Origin: Nanobdellati archaeon
GTDB lineage: Archaea; EX4484-52; JAADEF01
NCBI GenBank assembly: GCA_015520895.1
Contig: WAPH01000023.1
Span: forward strand, 1-27,357
Direction: 5' to 3'
DNA length: 27,357 bases
Made by a program: the position numbers and the translations under genes. The notes beneath the pieces were generated by a model. That model searched no databases, was not told the origin of the DNA, and saw only the letters and a list, made by a program, of their open reading frames with translations. Below, piece after piece: positions 21,759-27,357 of this stretch (position 1 is its first letter; each line of letters starts with the position of its first letter).

Positions 21759-22617
21759 ATATTTGTTTGTTGCAAATTTATTAATATTTTTAGGGATTAT
21801 AGCATATGAAGATTTAAAGACTTCTTTAATTAGTGATAAGTATCCTTTATTTATGAGCATTGTAGCTTTTCTGCTTTACCTATTATTTTGTTCTTTTTAT
21901 CGTAATTGTGAACCTTTAATGTATGCTTTTATCGGAGGAATAATTTTTTTACTTATAGGTTATGCTCTATATTATTTAGGACAATGGGGAGAAGGAGATG
22001 CTTTAGTTTTAGCAGCAACAATCTTTTCTTTTCCTAAACTAAATATTATACCTTTGCATTCTGATACTTACACTTATTTTTGGTTTGTATTTTTCATTAA
22101 CTTATCTTTTGTAGGTGTGATTTATTCTTTAACTTATACTTTAATTTATTCTTTAAAAAGGCCTTCTTTTTATAAAAACTTATTTTCTCAAATGAAGAGA
22201 TACGGCTTATTTTTATTTGCAGGAGAATTTGCTCTTTTAATTTCATATCTTTTTCTTTATCTTTTTTATGGAATTAAAGAAACGTTCATTTTTGGTTTAT
22301 GGGGTATAGCTTATGCATTAATGTATTTTCTTTATTTTTTTGCTAAGACCGCAGATACTTATCTTTTTACTTTCCATAAACCTTTAAAAGATGTAAAAGA
22401 AGGGGACACAGTTATGGGTGATTTTGAAAAAGTTCATTTTAAAGGTAGATTATTGGATGCTATTACAAAAGCGGAGATTAAGAAACTTATTAAATCTTAT
22501 GGTGAGAATTATAAAGTAGAGGTTAAAGATATGGTTAGGTACGCTCCATCATTTTTACTTGCTACTTTGTTAACATTACTTGTAGGAGATAAGCTCATAT
22601 GGTATTTGGTGAAATGA
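21748..22617 (+). CDS. Prepilin peptidase (A24 aspartic family, FlaK/PibD-like)
   Basis: A membrane aspartic protease that removes the class III leader of archaeal prepilins or prearchaellins. The two catalytic aspartates are visible: D22 in AYEDLKTSLISD and D84 in the GEGD motif. About six or seven membrane helices are present. A soluble loop VKEGDTVMGDFEKVHFKGR at about 217-235 precedes the last helix, as in FlaK-like proteins. An in-frame ATG lies two codons upstream at 21742, but AGAGGAG (21734-21740) spaces correctly only with ATG 21748. It overlaps rnp2 by 11 bases. It is the expected enzyme for the pilin-like proteins at 9493-11363 and at the right edge, although encoded far from them. 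Confidence 0.93.
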   Translation: MIFEYLFVANLLIFLGIIAYEDLKTSLISDKYPLFMSIVAFLLYLLFCSFYRNCEPLMYAFIGGIIFLLIGYALYYLGQWGEGDALVLAATIFSFPKLNIIPLHSDTYTYFWFVFFINLSFVGVIYSLTYTLIYSLKRPSFYKNLFSQMKRYGLFLFAGEFALLISYLFLYLFYGIKETFIFGLWGIAYALMYFLYFFAKTADTYLFTFHKPLKDVKEGDTVMGDFEKVHFKGRLLDAITKAEIKKLIKSYGENYKVEVKDMVRYAPSFLLATLLTLLVGDKLIWYLVK

Positions 22618-22922
22618 TGATAGTGCTTACTTCTATTGTTAATCTTTTGGTTGCTGTGATTTATTTTATATGGGGTTTAGAGTTTCCTTTAATTGTAATA
22701 CTTTTGTGGTTTTTATTTATTAAAGGAGGCGTATGCCTAATATTGGATTTTTTTGTAGAAGAAGAATATAAGGATTTTTATTGTTATGTTGACTTCTTTA
22801 CAGGATTAACAGTTTTACTGAGAGATTTTAATTTTTTAAAAACCTATTTTACAGGTATAATGATATTAAGTTTTATTAAAGGAGCTTATTATTTGATACG
22901 AGAAGTGGTAGTAGAGGATTAG
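22617..22922 (+). CDS. Small membrane protein, about 101 aa, unknown
   Basis: A hydrophobic protein with about three to four membrane helices and short charged loops (FFVEEEYKDFY in the middle, REVVVED at the end). It overlaps the prepilin peptidase stop by one base (TGATG) and ends five bases before topA. The frame can be extended to ATG 22599, but GGTGA at 22608-22612 fits best with ATG 22617. The layout suggests an accessory subunit linked to the peptidase, or an independent membrane protein; no family is recognised. Confidence 0.72.
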   Translation: MIVLTSIVNLLVAVIYFIWGLEFPLIVILLWFLFIKGGVCLILDFFVEEEYKDFYCYVDFFTGLTVLLRDFNFLKTYFTGIMILSFIKGAYYLIREVVVED

Positions 22923-22927
22923 AGATT

Positions 22928-25000
22928 ATGGAAAAGGAATTAGTTATTGCGGAGAAACCTTCTGCTGCTAGAAAAATAGCTGTTGCTTTAAAGAATGCCT
23001 ATGATTCTGCTTCTCTTCAAACCTTTAAAATGGGAAAAGTTTCTTATTATACAATCTCGACTAATGAAAAAGAAATTTATGTTGTTTCAGCAGTAGGCCA
23101 TATGTTTGGATTAAAGCAAAAGAATTCAGGTTTTACCTATCCTGTATTTGAAGTAGAATGGAGACCTTTATACGAAGTAGAAAAAAAGGCATATTATGTA
23201 AAAGATTATTTGAAAGTTATTAGATCTTTAGGAAAAGATGTAGATAATATAATAGTTGCTACTGATTTTGATATAGAAGGAGAAACTATTGCTTACAATA
23301 TTTTACGATTTATTTTAAATACAACGTCTGCTAAAAGAATGAAATTCTCTACTATGACTATTGGGGAACTTAAACAAGCGTATCTTTCACCTCTTAAAAA
23401 CATATTGGAAAATGTAGCTAAAGCAGGTGAAACCCGTCATATCATTGATTTTTATTTTGGAATTAACTTGAGTAGAAGTCTTATGTTTGCTATGAAAGCA
23501 GCAGGAAAGTTTAAAGTAATGAGTATTGGTAGGGTTCAAGGTCCTGCTTTGGCTATTCTGGCTGAGAGAGAGGAAGAAATAAAGCGCTTTACACCTATAC
23601 CTTATTGGAAGATAAAGTTATTAACTGAGGGAGGAATAGAAGCATGGCATATTAAAGGTAGAATATTTGATAAAGAGAAAGCACTTATTATTTTTGACAA
23701 AATAAAAAATGAAAAAGAAGGATTAGTTTCTGATGTTAAATTACAAGATAAAAAAATTGTTCCTCCTCATCCCTTTAGTTTGACTGATTTACAAACAGAG
23801 GCTTATGCAATTTTTAAGATTAATCCTAAAGAGACTCAGGATATTGCTCAATTTTTGTATGAGAATGCATGGATTAGCTATCCTCGTACTTCTTCTCAAA
23901 AATATCCTTCTCATCTACCTTTAAAATCGGTTTTAGAGAAATTTGCTAAATCTTCTGATTATGGTGGTTTGGCTCTATCTCTGTTAAATGAAACTCAAGG
24001 TGTGCTTAAACCTCACAATGGTAAAAAAGATGATGAGGCTCATCCTGCCATATACCCTACGGGAGAAATACCTCAAGGATTAAATAAAAAGCAAAAAGCC
24101 ATTTATGATTTAATTGTTAAGAGATTTTTTGCTACCTTTTCATCTTATGCTGTTAAAAGGATTATGCATGTTAGTTTAGATGTAAAAGGAGAGGTATTTG
24201 TATTTGAAGGATCTAAAATTATAGGAGAAGGATGGATGAAGTATTATGCTCCTTATGTGAAATTAGAAGATACTTTACCCTCTGATATTAAAAAAGGTAG
24301 GGTAATACCTCTCAAGAAAATAGATCTGGTTAAAAAGGAAACTAAACCTCCAAGTCGTTATAGTCCAGCCGGTATTATTAAAGAATTAGAAAAAAGAAAA
24401 TTAGGAACAAAAGCAACACGTGCAGTAATTATTGAGAACTTATATAAGAGAGGTTATATTAGAGGTCAAAGATCTATAGAAGTTACCGAACTCGGCATGA
24501 AAGTTTATAAAATGATGAAAGAGCATATTCCTGAGATTATCTCAGAAAGAATGACAAGAAAATTAGAAGAGGAGTTAGAAGGAATAGAAAAGGGAAAGGT
24601 GTTGCCTGAGAAAGTATTAAATGATGCAAAAGATCAGATAATTAAAGTTCTTGAAAAAATAAAACCAAATGAAAAAGAAATAGGAGAGGAGTTATTGAAG
24701 GCAGAGAAAAATGATGTTAAAAAACATAATTTTGTAGGTAAGTGTCCTTCTTGCGGATCAGATCTTATGGTTAAAATCTCAAAAAATAAAAAAAGGTTTG
24801 TTGGATGTGTGAATTACCCTTCTTGTAGTTATACTTTACCTTTGCCTCAAATTGGTAATTTGGTTTTTACTCAAGAAAAGTGTAGTATTTGTGGTACTTA
24901 TATGGTTGAGATTAGAAATAGGAGATCTCAAATCAAAGGATGTTTGAATCCAGCATGTGAAAATAGTTGGTATAAGAAAATAAAAAATAATAAGGGTTAA
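22928..25000 (+). CDS. topA: DNA topoisomerase I (type IA)
   Basis: Relaxes negative supercoils by cutting one DNA strand through a 5'-phosphotyrosine. The 690 aa start with a Toprim domain (VIAEKPSAARKIAVAL, then the metal motif TDFDIEGE at 112-119). They continue with the gate domains, the catalytic tyrosine Y318 in WISYPRTSSQ, and the RYSPAGIIKELEKRKLGTKA block at about 477. The C-terminus has two zinc ribbons, CPSCG...CVNYPSC and CSICG...CLNPAC (about 606-682). GAGG lies nine bases upstream of ATG 22928. It is the last gene of the rnp3-rnp2-peptidase chain and overlaps the convergent DUF4870-type gene by four bases. Confidence 0.95.
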   Translation: MEKELVIAEKPSAARKIAVALKNAYDSASLQTFKMGKVSYYTISTNEKEIYVVSAVGHMFGLKQKNSGFTYPVFEVEWRPLYEVEKKAYYVKDYLKVIRSLGKDVDNIIVATDFDIEGETIAYNILRFILNTTSAKRMKFSTMTIGELKQAYLSPLKNILENVAKAGETRHIIDFYFGINLSRSLMFAMKAAGKFKVMSIGRVQGPALAILAEREEEIKRFTPIPYWKIKLLTEGGIEAWHIKGRIFDKEKALIIFDKIKNEKEGLVSDVKLQDKKIVPPHPFSLTDLQTEAYAIFKINPKETQDIAQFLYENAWISYPRTSSQKYPSHLPLKSVLEKFAKSSDYGGLALSLLNETQGVLKPHNGKKDDEAHPAIYPTGEIPQGLNKKQKAIYDLIVKRFFATFSSYAVKRIMHVSLDVKGEVFVFEGSKIIGEGWMKYYAPYVKLEDTLPSDIKKGRVIPLKKIDLVKKETKPPSRYSPAGIIKELEKRKLGTKATRAVIIENLYKRGYIRGQRSIEVTELGMKVYKMMKEHIPEIISERMTRKLEEELEGIEKGKVLPEKVLNDAKDQIIKVLEKIKPNEKEIGEELLKAEKNDVKKHNFVGKCPSCGSDLMVKISKNKKRFVGCVNYPSCSYTLPLPQIGNLVFTQEKCSICGTYMVEIRNRRSQIKGCLNPACENSWYKKIKNNKG

Positions 25001-25362
25001 GCAAGCTTCTCTGCATATTTGCCTGCTAGAGGTAATTTAAATTTTTCATGTTGCGCTGCTTTTATGATGAGAAGTATCCATACGATTAACCCACCTATGA
25101 AGATTAAAATACTTACTAAAGAAACTAATAATGACACTAATATTCCTATCACTGGTATAAACGCCATTGTGTTAACAAGTATTAGATTTATTATATGTAT
25201 TACAGTTAAAGTTCCAAAGACAATTATTGACTGCCATGCATGAAATCTTACGAATTTATTCTTTTTTTCAGTTAACACAAATATTAAACCTGTTATCCAC
25301 CCTAATGCGTAACTTAAAGCAGCTGCCACATTTTCTTCTAAACCTATATCTGTTTTAGCCAT
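24997..25362 (-). CDS. DUF4870/Tic20-like small membrane protein, 121 aa
   Basis: A small integral membrane protein. The N-terminal helix has NVAAALSYALGWITGLIFVL, then EKKNKFVRFHAWQSI and two further helices, which is the layout of the DUF4870/Tic20-like family (ALSYxxG...FxRFHAxQS). The biological role of the family in archaea is unclear. An ATG five codons upstream (25377) overlaps the ribosome-binding site GGAGGT, so the start is ATG 25362 with a five-base spacer. It is convergent with topA and divergent from the GH57 gene. Confidence 0.85.
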   Translation of the reverse strand: MAKTDIGLEENVAAALSYALGWITGLIFVLTEKKNKFVRFHAWQSIIVFGTLTVIHIINLILVNTMAFIPVIGILVSLLVSLVSILIFIGGLIVWILLIIKAAQHEKFKLPLAGKYAEKLA

Positions 25363-25406
25363 TGTTACCTCCTCCATTCTGATTTAGTTTTAATAAATAT
25401 AGTAAT

Positions 25407-25417
25407 CTTTAAAAATG
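25407..25417. promoter_or_regulatory. TATA-like box between DUF4870-type gene (-) and GH57 gene (+)
   Basis: CTTTAAAAATG is centred about 26 bases before ATG 25437 (leaderless plus mRNA). Read on the minus strand it would start transcription near 25385, giving a short leader that holds the GGAGGT site of the DUF4870-type gene. Confidence 0.42.
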
Positions 25418-25436
25418 TTGAAAACCAAACAATTTT

Positions 25437-26711
25437 ATGCCTTTAATACAATTTTATTTCGAGATACACCAGCCCAGAAGGCTTTATTCTGGTCATGTTC
25501 TAAATGTTAAAGATGTAAAAGACCTGGATGATTTAGAAAAAAAACTTTTTGATGATAATAAAAATAAAGAAGTGCTAAATAAGGTTGCTAATAAATGTTA
25601 TATTCCTATGAATTCTTTATTGTTGGACTTATTAGATGAGCATAAAGAGTTTAAATTCTCTTTTTCTATAACTGGAGTTCTATTAGAACAATTAGAGCGC
25701 TATAATCAAGATGCTTTGGAATTGTTTAAGCAAATGGCTCAGCACAAGAATGTGGAGGTTTTAGCAGAAACTTATTTTCATAGTCTCGCTAGTTTTTGGG
25801 GAATAGGTGCAGAGAGGCCTGAGTTTGAGGAACAGGTTTTTATTCAGTTGGATGCTTTAAGGGATTTTTTTGGAATTAAAGATGTAGTTACTTTTAGAAA
25901 TACTGAACTTCTTTATAACAATAGTATTGCAAAGACTGTAGAGAAATTAGGATTTAAAGCCATGTTATTGGAGGGGATAGAATGGGTAATGCAAGGTAGA
26001 AGCCCTAACTTCTTATATAAAGCATATGATTCTAATTTAATAATATTTCCAAGAAATTATGCTCTTAGCGATGATGTTGCTTATAGATTCTCCGCTCGTT
26101 GGTTCTCTGAATGGCCTTTAACTGCCGATAAATATGCTACTTGGCTTGCTGCTACTCCAGGTGAAGTGATAAACTTATTTATGGATTATGAAACTTTTGG
26201 AGAACATCAGTGGGCAGACACAGGTATTTTCGAGTTTATGAGACATTTGCCTTGGGAAGTGGAGAAATATGAGAATTTGAAATTTGGGACTTTTAGAGAA
26301 AGTTTACAATTGTTTAAGCCGTTAGATGTGATTTATGTGGATGATTTGTATACTGTTTCGTGGGCAGACCTTGAGAGAGATCCTTCTGCATGGTTGGGTA
26401 ATGATATGCAAAGATATGCTTTTGAAGATTTAAAGAGAGTAGGGGAGTTATTGAATTTATTAAAGGGAACGCCTTATTACGATAAAGCTATGAGAATTTG
26501 GAGATATTTGCAAACATCTGATCATCTTTATTATATGTCTACTAAGAATTGGGCGGATGGTGATGTTCACAAATATTTTAGTCCTTATGATACCCCTCAT
26601 GATGCTTTTGAGGCTCTAATAAAAGCAACAACTTCTTTAAAATTATTGATTAAGAAAATAGGTGAGTATAATGGATTATTGGGTGCTAGAAGATTCTTTA
26701 ATAATATTTAA
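25437..26711 (+). CDS. Glycoside hydrolase family 57 (alpha-amylase-like)
   Basis: A cytoplasmic retaining glucanase acting on alpha-glucans such as starch or glycogen, or a related 4-alpha-glucanotransferase. The five GH57 landmarks can be followed: EIHQPRRL (HQP at 11-13), ETYFHSLA (111-118), the nucleophile region FRNTEL (E157), and the acid/base region FMDYETFGEH (D250). A C-terminal helical part contains TSDHLYYMST. At 424 aa it is a compact member. There is no signal peptide, so an internal storage glucan is the likely substrate. The C-terminal 14 codons overlap the next gene, suggesting a coupled pair. Confidence 0.92.
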   Translation: MPLIQFYFEIHQPRRLYSGHVLNVKDVKDLDDLEKKLFDDNKNKEVLNKVANKCYIPMNSLLLDLLDEHKEFKFSFSITGVLLEQLERYNQDALELFKQMAQHKNVEVLAETYFHSLASFWGIGAERPEFEEQVFIQLDALRDFFGIKDVVTFRNTELLYNNSIAKTVEKLGFKAMLLEGIEWVMQGRSPNFLYKAYDSNLIIFPRNYALSDDVAYRFSARWFSEWPLTADKYATWLAATPGEVINLFMDYETFGEHQWADTGIFEFMRHLPWEVEKYENLKFGTFRESLQLFKPLDVIYVDDLYTVSWADLERDPSAWLGNDMQRYAFEDLKRVGELLNLLKGTPYYDKAMRIWRYLQTSDHLYYMSTKNWADGDVHKYFSPYDTPHDAFEALIKATTSLKLLIKKIGEYNGLLGARRFFNNI

Positions 26712-26961
26712 AATTGATTATTTAGTTTCTAACATTCTAGTTATTGTTTATGATAAAGAAGGCCAGAAAATTAATGCATTAGTGTTTCAAAATAACTACT
26801 TTTATACTTACGGCTCTAAAGATGTGGTGAAGGTAGGCTTGATAAAAGACTTGGGAAAAGGATTTTATGCTATACCTATTGATAAATTACCTAATAAAAT
26901 AGAGATTATGTTGTTTAATAAAAATGGTAATATTAAAGAAAGAAAGGAAATAATTTTTTAA
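26671..26961 (+). CDS. 96-aa protein coupled to the GH57 gene, unknown
   Basis: Starts inside the end of the GH57 gene at ATG 26671, with GGTGAG four bases upstream; the earlier GTG at 26662 is part of that site. The product is soluble and alternates hydrophobic strands with turns (ILVIVYDKEGQ, ALVFQNNYFYTYG, YAIPIDKLPNKIEIMLFNKN), which suggests a small beta-sandwich or beta-barrel. A carbohydrate-binding accessory domain would fit the context, but no family motif is visible. A T-run follows the stop. Confidence 0.72.
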   Translation: MDYWVLEDSLIIFKIDYLVSNILVIVYDKEGQKINALVFQNNYFYTYGSKDVVKVGLIKDLGKGFYAIPIDKLPNKIEIMLFNKNGNIKERKEIIF

Positions 26962-26963
26962 AC
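26953..26963 (+). promoter_or_regulatory. TATA-like box for tRNA-Arg
   Basis: ATTTTTTAAAC at the end of the 96-aa gene lies about 30 bases before the tRNA 5' end, the usual archaeal spacing. The same T-run could also end the upstream mRNA. Confidence 0.4.
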
Positions 26964-26987
26964 TCATACTCTTCTCTATATTAGTGT

Positions 26988-27061
26988 GGGCCCGTAACTC
27001 AGCTTGGTAGAGTGCTCGGCTTCGGACCGAGTTGTCGTGGGTTCAAATCCCACCGGGCTCG
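26988..27061 (+). tRNA. tRNA-Arg (anticodon TCG)
   Basis: A complete cloverleaf of 74 nt: acceptor stem GGGCCCG/CGGGCTC (one G-T pair), D stem ACTC/GAGT with the GG of the D loop, anticodon stem CTCGG/CCGAG with loop CTTCGGA (anticodon TCG, reading CGA), a five-base variable loop, T stem GTGGG/CCCAC with TTCAAAT loop, and discriminator G. The 3' CCA is not encoded and no intron is present. The stems are GC-rich in an AT-rich genome. Confidence 0.97.
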
Positions 27062-27084
27062 TAGACCTTTACTAAAGGTTCTCC

Positions 27085-27132
27085 AAATAGCAAGTTAATG
27101 CTAACATACTAACTTAGCATTATTGCTTTTTT
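27085..27132 (+). terminator. Long hairpin followed by T6 downstream of tRNA-Arg
   Basis: AGCAA/TTGCT (27089-27093 with 27123-27127) and TAATGCTAA/TTAGCATTA (27096-27104 with 27114-27122) form a 14-bp stem with a two-base bulge and nine-base loop, directly followed by a T-run (27127-27132). It looks like a bacterial intrinsic terminator. A smaller hairpin ACCTTT/AAAGGT lies just before it (27065-27079). It could end the tRNA transcript or be a small stable RNA. Confidence 0.6.
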
Positions 27133-27161
27133 CTACGTACCTTGTACGATTAAACCGTTAA

Positions 27162-27170
27162 CTATAAATA
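27162..27170 (+). promoter_or_regulatory. TATA box for the right-edge pilin-like gene
   Basis: CTATAAATA is a near-consensus TATA box centred 27 bases before ATG 27193, so the mRNA should be leaderless. Its last four bases are part of the left arm of the inverted repeat at 27167-27209. Confidence 0.6.
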
Positions 27171-27209
27171 ATTTCTCTGCCTTAATTTCTCTATGGCAGA
27201 GAAATTATT
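27167..27209. repeat. Perfect 15-bp inverted repeat spanning TATA box and start codon
   Basis: AATAATTTCTCTGCC (27167-27181) and its exact reverse complement (27195-27209) are separated by 13 bases. The left arm begins inside the TATA box and the right arm begins at the last base of the ATG. The core AATTTCTCT occurs a third time in the spacer. It may be a regulator-binding operator, or an RNA hairpin if transcription starts further upstream. Confidence 0.7.
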
Positions 27210-27357
27210 CTCTTTAACCAAAGAAATTAAAAACAAACAAAATCTTAAAAAAGCTATCTCAGCAACAATAGGATCAGTTCTATTAGTTGTATTCACAATA
27301 GCCATAGCATCCTTAGCATACATATGGCTAAAAGACTACACCCTCAACATGAGCAAA
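27193..27357 (+). CDS. Pilin-like single-TM protein (partial, cut by window edge)
   Basis: Fifty-five codons are visible and the frame is still open at the edge. A charged leader of about 20 residues (MAEKLFSLTKEIKNKQNLKK) is followed by AISATIGSVLLVVFTIAIAS and YIWL, then a polar mature start. The arrangement KKA followed by a 22-residue hydrophobic helix resembles archaeal class III signal peptides, with cleavage after A21 as a possibility. An ordinary signal-anchored protein is the alternative. The start is supported by the TATA box 27 bases upstream. Confidence 0.65.
   Translation, partial: MAEKLFSLTKEIKNKQNLKKAISATIGSVLLVVFTIAIASLAYIWLKDYTLNMSK

Noticed and set aside
1..27357. CRISPR arrays, insertion sequences, integrase or attachment sites
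   Set aside because: No regularly spaced repeats, transposase motifs or target-site duplications were seen; the single tRNA has no repeated 3' fragment nearby within the window.

Overview
This AT-rich window comes from an archaeon. It carries an archaeal-type ATP-dependent DNA ligase, ribosomal protein L15e, AlaRS with the archaeal N-terminal zinc motif, both RNase P proteins Rpp30 and Pop5, an archaeal type IV pilus set, a box H/ACA guide RNA, TATA-box promoters and many apparently leaderless mRNAs. Very tight gene packing, many small orphan proteins and the style of the pilus genes suggest a small-genome lineage of the DPANN type. A two-domain protein disulfide oxidoreductase and GC-rich RNA stems in an AT-rich genome hint at warm growth. 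The lineage and lifestyle are inferences.

Layout. 1-303: the tail of an upstream gene and a 36-codon gene, with a promoter region shared with the ligase. 304-2292: DNA ligase with an apparent extra block of roughly 90 residues in its DNA-binding domain. 2288-3572 (minus): an operon-like run (DUF457-type membrane hydrolase, a 59-aa gene, a Cys-rich anchored protein) followed at once by a 70-nt H/ACA RNA. Its pocket reads out a target matching helix 69 of 23S rRNA. 3652-5090: a small basic ORF, the disulfide oxidoreductase and L15e. 5112-11363: the pilus region, with a TadC/FlaJ-like platform, a large secretion ATPase, a small pilin-like gene on the opposite strand, a four-TM protein and two pilins. 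11420-16945: a HerA/FtsK-like ATPase, CTP synthase and AlaRS.

17002-25000 (plus): a 144-aa orphan, a 1127-aa surface protein, then an overlapping chain of rnp3, rnp2, prepilin peptidase, a membrane protein and topA. 24997-27357: a DUF4870/Tic20-like membrane protein (minus), a GH57 glycosidase with an overlapping 96-aa partner, tRNA-Arg(TCG), a strong hairpin with a T-run, and the start of another pilin-like gene with a 15-bp inverted repeat across its promoter and start codon.

How the genes fit together. The prepilin peptidase (21748-22617), although encoded in the RNase P/topA chain, is the expected processing enzyme for the pilin-like proteins at 9493, 10377, 10827 and 27193. The ATPase and platform would assemble them. 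Translation and RNA processing are represented by AlaRS, L15e, RNase P proteins, tRNA-Arg and the H/ACA guide; DNA maintenance by ligase and topoisomerase I. Most first genes of a unit have a TATA-like box 26-30 bp before the start codon and no room for a leader. Internal genes instead carry GGTGA/GAGG ribosome-binding sites, which I used to move several starts inward. I see no CRISPR array, insertion sequence or integrase.
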